From the NCBI RefSeq assembly GCF_003026455.1, contig NZ_PYMB01000028.1, positions 1 through 52,369 of the forward strand: DNA of 52,369 nt, written 5' to 3'. Made by a program: the position numbers and the translations under genes. Below, in pieces: positions 23,832 through 32,942 of this stretch. Numbering within the stretch: the stretch's first letter is position 1; every line of letters begins with the position of its first letter. Source of the stretch: Photobacterium rosenbergii. GTDB lineage: Bacteria > Pseudomonadota > Gammaproteobacteria > Enterobacterales > Vibrionaceae. The notes beneath the pieces were generated by a model, which saw nothing but the letters and a program-made list of their open reading frames with translations, ran no database searches and was not told where the DNA came from.

Positions 23832-24908
23832 ATGCTGGATATGCTGACTCGCTGGTATAAGCGACGATTTTCCGATCCCCACGCCGTGAGCTTGGTAGCT
23901 ATTCTGTTAGGTGGCTTCCTGACTATCTACTTCTTCGGTAACCTGATTGCACCATTGCTGGTGGCGATTGTCCTCGCCTACCTGCTTGAATGGCCTGTGA
24001 TGCAACTGACACGCTTGGGGCTACCAAGAACGCTGTCAGTGATGGGTGTGCTGCTCATTTTTGCCGGTGTAATGGTGATGGCTGTATTTGGCCTGGTACC
24101 GACAATTTGGCATCAGGTGGGTAATTTGATTGCCGATGTGCCGAATATGTTCAATGGTCTGCAGGAATATGTATCGAGCCTACCTGATCGCTACCCTGAT
24201 TTTGTCCAGCCGCATCAAGTCTCTACCTTTATGGTCACCCTGAGAGAAAAGGTGCTTGGGTTGGGTGAAAGTGCCGTTAAGGGATCGTTGGCGTCATTGG
24301 TTAGCCTAGCCACCCTGGCCGTTTACCTGATTTTGGTCCCTTTGCTGGTGTTCTTCCTGCTTAAGGACAAGGAAGAGATGCTCGAGATGCTCAGTGGCCT
24401 GCTGCCAAAGAACCGCCGCCTAACCAGCAAAGTTGGGGCAGAAATGAACCAGCAGATCTCAAACTACATTCGTGGCAAGGTCACCGAAATCTTTATAGTT
24501 GGTATTGTCAGTTACATCACGTTCGCACTGATGGATTTGCGTTATGCGGTATTGCTCGGGGTGTTGGTTGGTTTCTCGGTATTGATCCCGTATATCGGTG
24601 CTGCCGCAGTCACCCTGCCGGTGGCGATGGTAGGTTTGTTCCAATGGGGGATCAGCCCCGAGTTCTGGTGGTTGCTGGTGGCCTACGGCATTATCCAGGC
24701 CCTGGACGGTAACGTACTGGTACCAATCCTGTTCTCTGAAGCGGTTAACCTGCACCCGGTGGCAATTATTGTTGCAGTCTTGGTGTTTGGTGGCATGTGG
24801 GGCTTCTGGGGCGTATTCTTTGCTATCCCATTGGCGACCTTAGTCAAGGCTGTATGGAATGCCCTGCCGGCCACTGAACCGCCAATAGAAGAGCACCTCG
24901 AAGAATAG
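23832..24908 (+). CDS. perM: AI-2E family transporter, PerM-like
   Basis: A 358-residue polytopic membrane protein of the AI-2E/PerM family. There are about eight transmembrane segments. The signature stretches are VPLLVFFLLKDKEEM near residue 180, FSVLIPYIGAAAV near 250 and the GGMWGFWGVFFAIPLATLVKAV close to the C terminus. Family members export AI-2 or act in ion or solute transport; the substrate here is unknown. E. coli perM (yfgO) also neighbours bepA. It ends at a hairpin terminator. Confidence 0.88.
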   Translation: MLDMLTRWYKRRFSDPHAVSLVAILLGGFLTIYFFGNLIAPLLVAIVLAYLLEWPVMQLTRLGLPRTLSVMGVLLIFAGVMVMAVFGLVPTIWHQVGNLIADVPNMFNGLQEYVSSLPDRYPDFVQPHQVSTFMVTLREKVLGLGESAVKGSLASLVSLATLAVYLILVPLLVFFLLKDKEEMLEMLSGLLPKNRRLTSKVGAEMNQQISNYIRGKVTEIFIVGIVSYITFALMDLRYAVLLGVLVGFSVLIPYIGAAAVTLPVAMVGLFQWGISPEFWWLLVAYGIIQALDGNVLVPILFSEAVNLHPVAIIVAVLVFGGMWGFWGVFFAIPLATLVKAVWNALPATEPPIEEHLEE

Positions 24909-24937
24909 CGAGTACACCTCAAATTGATATCCACACA

Positions 24938-24961
24938 AAGGTCGCGGCAGCGGCCTTTTTG
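24938..24961 (+). terminator. Terminator of the perM-like gene
   Basis: AAAGGTCGC pairs with GCGGCCTTT (one G-T) around a GGCA loop, followed by T residues. Confidence 0.85.
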
Positions 24962-25130
24962 TTATTCGTTGGTTCCAGTATTTTCGGCGCAAAACTGGAG
25001 GCAGACAGCAATTGGGTTCGCTTTGCTGCTACAAAGTGTGCCCAGCATCAGGGAATAGCAGGCATTTTATTGAGCAATATATTAGCTGTGATTAACTGGA
25101 TATGGGCTATTTCAAGGGCAGTGCTACGTG

Positions 25131-25880
25131 ATGAAAACAGTTTTAATGACAGGATTAACCGGAACACTCGGACCTATAGTAGCGGCGCAGTTCAGGCTCC
25201 GTGGTTGGGAAGTCATAGAGTGGAACCATCACCATGTTTCTCCTGAGGATGAAGAGCGGAGTGAATCGTTCTGGCAAAGCCTTCATATTGATGCCGTGTG
25301 CCATATGGCGATGGGGAGTGAAGAGTGGGCGGGATGGCTTGCACAGCGGTGTGCCTGGCGAAAAATCCCTTATCTATTTGTCAGTACCGCAATGGTCTTT
25401 GATAGCGAGCAGGATGGCCCCTACGGAATTTTTCAGGATAGGAATGCAAAAGACGCATATGGGCAATATAAGATCCGTTGTGAAGAGGCGATCTGGAAGG
25501 TGAACCCCAATGCAATGATTGCCCGGATTGGCTGGCAGTTTCATGACGGGGGGGAAGGCAATAATATGCTGGCTCACCTAGAACAACAGAATAATGAGCA
25601 TGGGGTTATCAGGGCAAGTGTGGGTTGGTTTCCCGCAACCTCACATATGGAAGATACGGCTTTCGCCTTTTTACAATTGATAGAGCGGAACGACGCCGGG
25701 CTTTATCATCTCGACAGTAATGCCAATGACCGTTGGAGCTTCTTTGAACTGGCCTGCGCCCTCAATAATCATTTCAAAAAAGGTTGGCGAATTATTCCAA
25801 GTGAAGATTATCACCATGATCAACGCCTGAAAGATGAACGAATAGCTTTGCCGCCTTTGAGCGCGCGCTTTAACGCCTAA
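25131..25880 (+). CDS. Extended short-chain dehydrogenase, RmlD-like sugar-nucleotide reductase
   Basis: A 249-residue Rossmann-fold protein. The N-terminal dinucleotide loop is MTGLTGTLG, the active-site serine block is VSTAMVF and the catalytic pair is in YGQYK, which fits the RmlD (dTDP-4-dehydrorhamnose reductase) type of extended SDR. It is shorter than typical RmlD (about 290-300), and no other nucleotide-sugar gene is near, so a rhamnose role is doubtful. A GTG lies one codon before the ATG at 25131; AAGGG is 9-12 bases upstream. It stands alone between the bepA-perM and bcp-gcvR blocks. Confidence 0.78.
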   Translation: MKTVLMTGLTGTLGPIVAAQFRLRGWEVIEWNHHHVSPEDEERSESFWQSLHIDAVCHMAMGSEEWAGWLAQRCAWRKIPYLFVSTAMVFDSEQDGPYGIFQDRNAKDAYGQYKIRCEEAIWKVNPNAMIARIGWQFHDGGEGNNMLAHLEQQNNEHGVIRASVGWFPATSHMEDTAFAFLQLIERNDAGLYHLDSNANDRWSFFELACALNNHFKKGWRIIPSEDYHHDQRLKDERIALPPLSARFNA

Positions 25881-25941
25881 CACTCAGATGGCAATGTTTG
25901 ACTTGCCACATTTTCGAACTCAGTTAGACAATGGCTAATAT

Positions 25942-25977
25942 AAAAAAAGCGCCACTTGCAATAGGGCAAGTAGCGCT
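25942..25977 (-). terminator. Terminator of bcp
   Basis: AGCGCCACTTGC and GCAAGTAGCGCT form a 12-position stem with one mismatch. On the minus strand it is followed by seven T. It also separates the convergent SDR gene. Confidence 0.9.
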
Positions 25978-26002
25978 CTTCATAGATACCAGAGAGGGAC
26001 GA

Positions 26003-26473
26003 TTAGCTGTTCTCTTTCAGGTAAGCTAATACAACTTCATGGTGATCTTTGGTCTTGAACTTGTTGAAGACATGTTCAATCACACCGTTTTCATCAATCA
26101 GGAAGCTGATGCGGTGCAGTCCATCATAGACTTTGCCCATGAACTTCTTCTCGCCCCACACACCAAACTGATCAGCCACAGCGTGATCTTCATCCGACAG
26201 CAGGGTGAAGTTGAGGTTATCGCGTTCGATAAATTTCGGCAGGCGCTTGACGGCATCGATACTGATACCCAGCACTTCGACATTGAATTCGTCTAACTCA
26301 GCTTTACTATCACGTAGGCCGCAAGCCTGAACCGTACAACCCGGCGTCATGGCTTTCGGGTAGAAGTAAGCGAGGACTTTCTTACCTTTAAAGTCAGCCA
26401 GGCTGACAGGCTCGTCATTTTGGTTTTGCAGAGTGAAGGCTGGCGCAGGCGTACCGGCGGTCAAAGTCTTCAT
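26003..26473 (-). CDS. bcp: Thioredoxin-dependent thiol peroxidase (peroxiredoxin Q)
   Basis: The 156-residue atypical 2-Cys peroxiredoxin reduces hydroperoxides with thioredoxin. Peroxidatic Cys46 and resolving Cys51 lie in TPGCTVQACGLRD, and the FYPKAMTPGC context is typical. It lies ten bases past gcvR on the same strand, the E. coli arrangement, and ends at a strong terminator. Confidence 0.96.
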   Translation of the reverse strand: MKTLTAGTPAPAFTLQNQNDEPVSLADFKGKKVLAYFYPKAMTPGCTVQACGLRDSKAELDEFNVEVLGISIDAVKRLPKFIERDNLNFTLLSDEDHAVADQFGVWGEKKFMGKVYDGLHRISFLIDENGVIEHVFNKFKTKDHHEVVLAYLKENS

Positions 26474-26483
26474 AGTGGATTCC

Positions 26484-27023
26484 TTATTGATTATGGCCGA
26501 CGAAAGTCACGTTGCCGCTGACGACCAAGTCTTGGCAAAGTGCTTCAAATTCTTCTTGTAAGGTCATTAGGTTACAGCCTTCAGGCAGGTTTGTCCCGAT
26601 CTGCAGCTGAAATCTATTGGGAGAGCCATCCTGATTGCTCTCCTGGGTATGGGCGCTGAGTGAAGCGATGTCGATTGCCCTAGAAGCAAAGAAGCGGGTG
26701 AACTGTTCGATCAAGCCTGGGCTGTCATTGGCCTCTATTTGGAAGTCAGCGGTGTAGGCAAAATGACGGTATTCGTGTTTGGTAGTGCGTTTCATCACTG
26801 TCAGCAAGTCATGCTCACTGGCCTTTAGCGGTAAGGTGGACTCAACTCGAGAAATGGCATTGGCAGAGCCTGACAGCAGCATGATTAGGGTAAATTCTTG
26901 GCCGAAGAGGGCCAGTCGGCTGTCAACGATGTTGCAGTTGCAAAGGGTGATGAGCCGGGTGACTTCATCCGAGATGCCCGGGCGGTCGGTGCCAACCGCT
27001 GTTACGACGAGATAATGTTCCAT
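26484..27023 (-). CDS. gcvR: Glycine cleavage system transcriptional repressor GcvR
   Basis: The 179-residue protein has two tandem ACT domains (about 4-75 and 90-170), the first opening LVVTAVGTDRPGISDEVTRL. In E. coli, GcvR holds GcvA in its repressing form when glycine is low, by protein contact rather than DNA binding. It is divergent from dapA and co-directional with bcp, as in E. coli. Confidence 0.94.
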   Translation of the reverse strand: MEHYLVVTAVGTDRPGISDEVTRLITLCNCNIVDSRLALFGQEFTLIMLLSGSANAISRVESTLPLKASEHDLLTVMKRTTKHEYRHFAYTADFQIEANDSPGLIEQFTRFFASRAIDIASLSAHTQESNQDGSPNRFQLQIGTNLPEGCNLMTLQEEFEALCQDLVVSGNVTFVGHNQ

Positions 27024-27336
27024 ATATTTACATCACATTTTGAATACCTTCTGCATGTTAGCACAGACCGGTTAGCTGAAAAGGAATATCTCCTGCAGAT
27101 GCAAAAAGTGAACGATTGCATATTAGACGGTGATTTGCCGCGCATTATTAGCAGCAAAAAAGTAGATGTAAAAGTGAGCTGTTGGCAAAGAGTTAGCTAT
27201 CACTGATTTACATACTTCTGTCTTGAGTTTACTGTTACTGAAAAGTAGTATGGTTTGTCTTGGCCGCTTGATTATTCGCTTATCCAGCATAAATTCATGA
27301 CGAGGCCAGGGATATATTTATTCAGGGGAGATGGAC
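27024..27336. other. Divergent gcvR/dapA promoter region
   Basis: This gap of just over 300 bases holds no convincing gene. A weak promoter for dapA can be drawn (TTGATT, 16 bases, TAAATT near 27270-27295). I see no repeat, terminator or RNA element. Confidence 0.5.
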
Positions 27337-28218
27337 ATGTTTTCAGGAAGCATGGTAGCGCTAATTACACCGCTCGACGAAGCCGGTGAAGTTGATTACG
27401 CCAGTTTGGCGTCACTTGTAGAATACCACATTGCCGCAGGCACCGATGCGATTGTCGCAGTCGGCACAACCGGCGAGTCAGCCACACTGACTGTCGACGA
27501 GCATGTCAAGGTGGTATTGAAAACCTTGGAATATGCACAGGGCCGCGTGCCGGTCATTGCAGGTACCGGGGCCAATGCGACGCATGAAGCCATCACCTTT
27601 AGCAAACTCTTTTCTGGCACAGGTGTTGCGGGTTGTTTGACCGTCACACCTTACTATAACAAGCCAACCCAAGAAGGCCTGTACCAGCACTTCAAAGCGA
27701 TTGCTGAAGCAACCGACCTGCCTCAGATCCTATACAATGTACCTGGGCGTACTGCTGTTGACCTGTTGCCAGAAACCGTGGCTCGATTGGCGAAGATTGA
27801 TAACATCGTCGGTATTAAAGATGCGACAGCTGATTTGTCCCGTGTCCAGAAAACCCGGGAACTTTGTGGCGATGATTTTATCCAACTAAGCGGTGATGAT
27901 GCCACAGGGTTGGATTTCGTTGCTGAAGGTGGCCATGGTGTGATTTCAGTCACAGCTAACGTAGCAGCAGCAGATATGTCACAGATGTTCAAATTGGCGC
28001 TGTCAGGCCAGATGGATGCTGCTATTGATATCAACCAACGATTGATGCCACTTCACAAGCAATTGTTTGTCGAATCCAACCCTATCCCGGTAAAATGGGC
28101 GGCTCATCAGCTTGGTCTTGTCTCGTATGGTACGCTTCGCCTGCCATTGACAGAGCTGAGCGAATCTGCCCAACCAGTAGTAGCCGAAGCACTCAAGGAT
28201 GCGAACGTACTGCTGTAA
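27337..28218 (+). CDS. dapA: 4-hydroxy-tetrahydrodipicolinate synthase
   Basis: The 293-residue enzyme condenses pyruvate and aspartate semialdehyde, the entry step to diaminopimelate and lysine. Schiff-base Lys161 (GIKDATADL), Tyr133 (ILYNVPGRT) and Thr44-Thr45 (GTTGESATL) are in E. coli positions. The ATG at 27337 is preferred over one two codons earlier, because the SD AGGGGAG abuts the first and is about six bases from the second. bamC follows after 30 bases. Confidence 0.97.
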   Translation: MFSGSMVALITPLDEAGEVDYASLASLVEYHIAAGTDAIVAVGTTGESATLTVDEHVKVVLKTLEYAQGRVPVIAGTGANATHEAITFSKLFSGTGVAGCLTVTPYYNKPTQEGLYQHFKAIAEATDLPQILYNVPGRTAVDLLPETVARLAKIDNIVGIKDATADLSRVQKTRELCGDDFIQLSGDDATGLDFVAEGGHGVISVTANVAAADMSQMFKLALSGQMDAAIDINQRLMPLHKQLFVESNPIPVKWAAHQLGLVSYGTLRLPLTELSESAQPVVAEALKDANVLL

Positions 28219-28248
28219 TTTGCTAGAGCGTAGGAGCGCAGAAGCGTA

Positions 28249-29277
28249 ATGAATTATAAGTATAAGCTGGTGGCGGCTGCCGTTGCAGTAGTAACACTGG
28301 CTGGTTGCTCTGATGGCGCCGAACGTCGCCGTCAGGCTAATCAGGATTTTAATTACCTCAATACCCAACCGTTGGAAAGCTGGACATTGCCTAGCGATGC
28401 CCAGTCAGGGCAGGTCAGTGACTACGACATTCCGGCTGGTGAGTATCAGGGTGCCATTGGCTCTGGGGTTGATATCCGCCCGCCGCAACAGGTACTGGCG
28501 TTGATCCCGGGTGCACGAGCGCTGCGTGACAATGATGGTGTGACCTTGGTGATGGTCAAGCAGGAAGATCTGACCGATGTATGGTCGGTGACCCGTAAAT
28601 TGATTGCCGAGCAAAACATCGCCCTGAGAAGCCAGAGTGCCGATGTGCTTGAGACTGACTGGATCAGCTGGAACAACGAAGATGAGGATACCGAAATCGG
28701 TAGCCGTTATCGCATCGAAAAATCTGCCGATGGTGGTCGCTATAGCTACCGGATCATGCTGGTTGACTGGCGTGAAGGTGGTGTTGAGCAAACGGTTAGC
28801 GTTGAGAACAAAGAGCGCTACAGTATCCTGATGACCAATCTGGTGACATCTCGCTACGATGAACAGGAGCGTGAGCAGGCCCGTTTACGAGCTCAGGAGT
28901 TGATCAAGCAGATCCCTATCTCTATGGGACAGGACCGTAGCGGTCTGCCGGTGATTATTGCCCGTGCACCGTACAACGTGTTCTGGGAACGTCTACCAGA
29001 GGTATTGGGCCAACTTGGCTTCACGGTTGAAGGCCGTAACCGCTCGCAGGGTGTGGTCGAGGTACAGTTCAAATCGCCAGAGGATGAGTTCTGGGCAGAT
29101 CTAGGCACTCAGCCGATTGAACTAGAAAACCGTGCTTATAATTTACAGCTAGGTGATTTGGGCAACCGAACGTCTATCAACATTACTGATACCGACGGCA
29201 AACCTGTTACCGAGCAAGCGTTGAATAGCCTTGCACCTGTAATGGCAGCCGCTATCGAGCGAGCCAACCAAGGCTAA
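28249..29277 (+). CDS. bamC: Outer-membrane assembly lipoprotein BamC
   Basis: A 342-residue lipoprotein subunit of the BAM complex that inserts outer-membrane barrels. The signal peptide ends at lipobox LAGC (Cys20). An unstructured N-terminal segment (about 21-95) that contacts BamD precedes two helix-grip domains. It is the second gene behind dapA, as in E. coli (dapA-nlpB). A strong hairpin terminator follows. Confidence 0.95.
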   Translation: MNYKYKLVAAAVAVVTLAGCSDGAERRRQANQDFNYLNTQPLESWTLPSDAQSGQVSDYDIPAGEYQGAIGSGVDIRPPQQVLALIPGARALRDNDGVTLVMVKQEDLTDVWSVTRKLIAEQNIALRSQSADVLETDWISWNNEDEDTEIGSRYRIEKSADGGRYSYRIMLVDWREGGVEQTVSVENKERYSILMTNLVTSRYDEQEREQARLRAQELIKQIPISMGQDRSGLPVIIARAPYNVFWERLPEVLGQLGFTVEGRNRSQGVVEVQFKSPEDEFWADLGTQPIELENRAYNLQLGDLGNRTSINITDTDGKPVTEQALNSLAPVMAAAIERANQG

Positions 29278-29297
29278 GCCATAAAATAGATAGCAAT

Positions 29298-29329
29298 AAA
29301 AAACGCAGCTGGTCCAGCTGCGTTTTTTT
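29298..29329. terminator. Bidirectional terminator between bamC and lipA
   Basis: AAAAAACGCAGCT pairs with AGCTGCGTTTTTT with A/T runs on each side. It serves the convergent bamC and lipA genes. Confidence 0.93.
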
Positions 29330-29394
29330 ATGTGCGTAATAAGCCAATGCAGCCAAGTACCCCGTAGGGAAGGCACTTGGCTGTCATCTCATGC

Positions 29395-30366
29395 TTATTT
29401 CACTTCTTCGCCTTTGGCCTGCATATCAGCATGGTAAGAAGAGCGAACGAACGGGCCACATGCGGCATGGGTAAAGCCAAGCTCAAGGGCAATTTCTTTC
29501 AGCTCATCGAATTCAGCAGGCGGCACGTAGCGCTCAACCGGTAGGTGGTGGCGGCTAGGTGCTAGGTATTGACCCAGTGTCAGCATGGTTACACCGTGGG
29601 CACGAAGATCTTTCAGTACCTCGATGATCTCTTCTTTGGTTTCACCCAAACCCATCATCAGACCTGACTTGGTCGGTACTTCAGGGTGCATTTCCTTGAA
29701 CTTTTTCAGCAGGTCTAGTGACCACTGGTAATTCGCACCAGGACGAGCCTTACGGTATAGGCGAGGAGCGGTTTCAAGGTTGTGGTTGAATACATCTGGC
29801 GGATTGTCACGCAAGATGTTCAGCGCGCGGTCCATACGACCACGGAAATCAGGTACCAGAGTCTCAATTTTGATCTCTGGGCTAAGCGCACGAATTTCAC
29901 GGGTACAATCAGCGAAATGCTGGGCACCGCCATCACGCAGGTCATCACGGTCTACAGAAGTCACTACAACATAGCGAAGCTTCATGTCTGCGATCGTTTT
30001 GGCTAGATGCTGCGGCTCTTCGGCATTAGGCGGCAGTGGGCGGCCGTGTGCAACGTCACAGAATGGGCAGCGACGGGTACAGATCGCACCGAGGATCATA
30101 AAGGTTGCCGTGCCGTGGTTGAAACACTCTGCCAAGTTCGGACAAGAAGCTTCCTCACATACTGAGTGCAGCTTGTTCTTGCGCATCGCAGACTTAATGT
30201 CCTGGATACGCTTGCTGTCTGAAGGAAGTTTGATCTTCATCCACTCTGGCTTGCGCAGTACTTCTTTCGGCGCTTCCTCAACCTCGACATTACGGGTTGG
30301 GATCAGGGCCATCTTGTCGGCATCACGGTATTTGACACCTTGTTCAATTTTGATTGGTTTACTCAT
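29395..30366 (-). CDS. lipA: Lipoyl synthase
   Basis: The 323-residue radical-SAM enzyme inserts two sulfurs into protein-bound octanoyl groups. The auxiliary cluster motif gives Cys70, Cys75 and Cys81, and the radical-SAM motif CTRRCPFC gives Cys96, Cys100 and Cys103. The C-terminal RSSYHA carries the auxiliary-cluster serine. The ATG at 30366 is chosen because GGAAAG precedes it and E. coli LipA begins similarly; it overlaps the lipB stop by four bases (ATGA), so the two are coupled. Confidence 0.97.
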   Translation of the reverse strand: MSKPIKIEQGVKYRDADKMALIPTRNVEVEEAPKEVLRKPEWMKIKLPSDSKRIQDIKSAMRKNKLHSVCEEASCPNLAECFNHGTATFMILGAICTRRCPFCDVAHGRPLPPNAEEPQHLAKTIADMKLRYVVVTSVDRDDLRDGGAQHFADCTREIRALSPEIKIETLVPDFRGRMDRALNILRDNPPDVFNHNLETAPRLYRKARPGANYQWSLDLLKKFKEMHPEVPTKSGLMMGLGETKEEIIEVLKDLRAHGVTMLTLGQYLAPSRHHLPVERYVPPAEFDELKEIALELGFTHAACGPFVRSSYHADMQAKGEEVK

Positions 30367-31022
30367 GAATTGCTTTCCGTTTTCCACTCAATGCTCTGGT
30401 AATCGAGCAGGTTGACCAGCTCTTCTACAAGTACAGGCTGAATTTCCGCTAGTTCAGATGGCCCATTCAATAACGCTGTTTGCGTCATTTCCATCCCTGC
30501 ATAACCGCATGGGTTGATGCGAAGGAAAGGTGCCAAATCCATATTGATATTGAGTGCCAGACCGTGAAAAGAGCAGCCGCGTCTGATCCGTAGTCCAAGT
30601 GAACATATCTTCTGACCGGAGACATAGACACCCGGCGCATCAGGGCGGGCATTGGACTCAATCCCGAAATGGGAAAGGGTCTTGATAATTGTATTTTCAA
30701 TATGCGTGACCAGGTCGCGCACACCCATTTTCTTTCGACGCAGGTCGACAAGGACATAGGCAACGAGTTGGCCTGGCCCGTGATAGGTAACCTGACCACC
30801 ACGATCGCTTTGCACCACGGGGATATCCCCGGTGTTGAGCAGGTGCTCGGCTTTGCCTGCCTGACCTTGGGTAAACACAGGATTGTGTTCAACCAGCCAG
30901 ACTTCGTCCGTGGTTTCCGGGCTACGTTCGTCGGTGAACTTATGCATAGCCTGCCAGATTGGTTGGTAATCTTGGCGGCCGAGGTTGCGAATTATAATCT
31001 TATTTTGCAATGTCACACCCAT
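30363..31022 (-). CDS. lipB: Octanoyltransferase LipB
   Basis: The 219-residue enzyme moves octanoate from acyl carrier protein to lipoyl domains, before LipA acts. The QSDRGGQVTYHGPGQLVAY block, Lys138 (SGQKICSLG) and the acyl-binding Cys172 in NPCGYAGMEMT are present, matching E. coli Lys135 and Cys169. It is upstream of lipA in a two-gene unit. A separate terminator lies between ybeD and lipB. Confidence 0.96.
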   Translation of the reverse strand: MGVTLQNKIIIRNLGRQDYQPIWQAMHKFTDERSPETTDEVWLVEHNPVFTQGQAGKAEHLLNTGDIPVVQSDRGGQVTYHGPGQLVAYVLVDLRRKKMGVRDLVTHIENTIIKTLSHFGIESNARPDAPGVYVSGQKICSLGLRIRRGCSFHGLALNINMDLAPFLRINPCGYAGMEMTQTALLNGPSELAEIQPVLVEELVNLLDYQSIEWKTESNS

Positions 31023-31085
31023 TTAGTCATTTGGCGAAGCCTGAAAAACTGACACCCCGCATGGGTGTTCAATACCGATTGGTAT

Positions 31086-31119
31086 TATAAAACTTGGCGG
31101 CTGAATTTACAGCCGCCAA
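31086..31119 (-). terminator. Terminator between ybeD and lipB
   Basis: TTGGCGGCTG and CAGCCGCCAA are perfect 10-base arms around a six-base loop. On the minus strand GTTTTA follows. It suggests lipB has its own promoter just downstream. Confidence 0.85.
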
Positions 31120-31143
31120 TTTTATAGGGGATTAGGGTAGTGC

Positions 31144-31419
31144 TTACAACACGACACGGACAATGTCGATTTCACCCAGTTCTTTGTACAGGGTTTCTAC
31201 CTGTTCAATAGAAGTTGCTGTGATAGAAACAGACACGGCACTGTAGGTCCCTTTGCCACTTGGCTTAACGTCCGGGGTGTAGTCGCCCGGTGCGTGACGC
31301 TGGATCACCTCAACAACCAGATCTGGGAGTTCAGGTTTGTTGTAACCCATCACCTTGTAAGTGAACTTACATGGGAACTCTAGAAGATCTTTAAGTTTTG
31401 GCTGCTCTTGCTGCTGCAT
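31144..31419 (-). CDS. ybeD: YbeD/DUF493 family protein
   Basis: A 91-residue protein with the DUF493 pattern LLEFPCKFTYKVMG at the N terminus and an ACT-like alpha/beta fold in the E. coli structure. The function is not established; position between dacA and lipB is conserved in E. coli, where it is also followed by lipB-lipA. CGGAG lies before the ATG. Confidence 0.9.
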   Translation of the reverse strand: MQQQEQPKLKDLLEFPCKFTYKVMGYNKPELPDLVVEVIQRHAPGDYTPDVKPSGKGTYSAVSVSITATSIEQVETLYKELGEIDIVRVVL

Positions 31420-31520
31420 GCTGAACTCCGAGTATTTGCATTCATTTTGCGATGTTAGCCGAGCATATTAATGGGTATAGGGCTTTTTCACAAGTCATCA
31501 GGTGGGCTCTCAAATGGACG

Positions 31521-31559
31521 AAAAAGAAAGAGGCAACCCAAGGTTGCCTCTTTTCTTTA
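31521..31559. terminator. Terminator between dacA and ybeD
   Basis: AAAGAGGCAACC and GGTTGCCTCTTT pair across a CAA loop. An A run on one side gives the minus-strand T tract after dacA; T residues follow on the plus strand too. Confidence 0.92.
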
Positions 31560-31591
31560 TTTATCGGGATGTTATATCCGCTATCGCTGAA

Positions 31592-32767
31592 TTAGCTCAA
31601 CCAGCCCTTGAATAGCAGCATGATGTAATCAATCAGGCGGCTGAACATGCTACCTTCTTTGATGTCATCCAAGGCTAGCAGCGGGTACTCGGCAATATCT
31701 TCATCACCGACACGGTAGTAAAGCTTACCGACGACATCACCTTTGCTGATTGGCGCTTTAAGCTCTTTTTCTAGCACAAAGCTTGCTGTCAAATCTTTAG
31801 TCTGACCGCGAGGAAGCGTCACGAAAGTATCTTCGCTTACGCCAAGGGAGACCTCGTCTTTGTCACCCATCCAGACTTTCTCGGTCACAAAGGTTTCGTT
31901 GGCTTTGTGAGGAGAAACCGTTTCAAAGAAACGGAAGCCGTAGTTCAGCAGTTTCTTGCTCTCTGCTTTACGGGCGTTCGGGTTACTGGTGCCCATTACC
32001 ACCGCGATTAGGCGCATCTGGCCTTCGGTTGCGGTGCTAACCAAGCTGTAGCCGGCATTGTTGGTATGGCCGGTTTTCAGGCCGTCAACGTTGAGGCTTT
32101 TATCCCACAGTAGGCTGTTACGGTTGTACTGGGTGATACCGTTGTAGGTGAAAGACTTCTCTTTGTAGATCGCGAACTCGTCTGGCACGTCACGGATAAG
32201 GCCCTGGGCAAGTAGCGCCATATCATACGGCGTTGTGTATAGGTCAGGGTTATCTAGGCCATGGACATTGGCAAAGTGGGTAGAGTCCATACCCAAGGTC
32301 TTAGCCCAAGCATTCATTAGATCGACGAAAGAGTCTTCAGAACCCGCAACATGCTCAGCCATGGCAACACAGGCATCGTTGCCTGATTGGATGATGATGC
32401 CACGGTTAAGATCTGAAACTTTTACTTCGCTACCGACTTCGATGAACATCTTTGAAGAACCCGGGAAGTTCTTGGCCCAGGCATTCTTGCTGATCACCAC
32501 AGTGTCATCCATGGAGATATTGCCACGGTTAACTTCTTGGCCGATAACGTAGCTTGTCATCATTTTGGTCAAGCTGGCAGGCGGGATTTGATCGTATTCT
32601 TTGTTGCCAGCCAGGATCTTGCCTGAATGGTAGTCCATTAGGACATAGCCCTTGGCAGCAATCTGAGGAGCTTCAGGTACTACAGCTGGGGCAGCCGCTG
32701 CTGTTGCTGAAGCCAGCAAGGTTGCCGAAATAGCAACAGAGCGAAAAAGTGCAGCAGATTTTTTCAT
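31592..32767 (-). CDS. dacA: D-alanyl-D-alanine carboxypeptidase (PBP5/PBP6 type)
   Basis: The 391-residue enzyme trims terminal D-Ala from peptidoglycan stem peptides. A signal peptide (about 1-26) precedes the penicillin-binding core with Ser65-Leu-Thr-Lys68, SGN (128-130) and KTG (231-233). The C terminus ends in an amphipathic helix (SMFSRLIDYIMLLFKGWLS) that ties it to the inner membrane. It has its own terminator and about 175 bases of upstream sequence separating it from rlpA. Confidence 0.97.
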   Translation of the reverse strand: MKKSAALFRSVAISATLLASATAAAAPAVVPEAPQIAAKGYVLMDYHSGKILAGNKEYDQIPPASLTKMMTSYVIGQEVNRGNISMDDTVVISKNAWAKNFPGSSKMFIEVGSEVKVSDLNRGIIIQSGNDACVAMAEHVAGSEDSFVDLMNAWAKTLGMDSTHFANVHGLDNPDLYTTPYDMALLAQGLIRDVPDEFAIYKEKSFTYNGITQYNRNSLLWDKSLNVDGLKTGHTNNAGYSLVSTATEGQMRLIAVVMGTSNPNARKAESKKLLNYGFRFFETVSPHKANETFVTEKVWMGDKDEVSLGVSEDTFVTLPRGQTKDLTASFVLEKELKAPISKGDVVGKLYYRVGDEDIAEYPLLALDDIKEGSMFSRLIDYIMLLFKGWLS

Positions 32768-32891
32768 GTTGGTTGTAACTTAATTTGTCGAATGTAAAAA
32801 ACTTCACACACTATATCAGATTGTCAATATGAGACCAGCTTTGGGCTCGGATATGTTGTGCGGCAGGCGAATCTTGACATAAGTTTGAGTC

Positions 32892-32931
32892 AAAAAAATA
32901 CCAGAGCAGGTGTTTGCTCTGGTATTTTTTT
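32892..32931 (-). terminator. Terminator of rlpA
   Basis: AAATACCAGAGCA pairs with TGCTCTGGTATTT with long A and T runs on each side. It closes the mrdA-mrdB-rlpA transcript. Confidence 0.95.
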
Positions 32932-32942
32932 ATGACAGCCAA

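Noticed and set aside
24959..25246. Short open frame between perM and the SDR gene
   Set aside because: It starts at a T-rich terminator tail, lacks an SD and overlaps the SDR start.
26898..27206. Short open frame in the gcvR/dapA gap
   Set aside because: Half lies antisense to gcvR and there is no SD or family resemblance.
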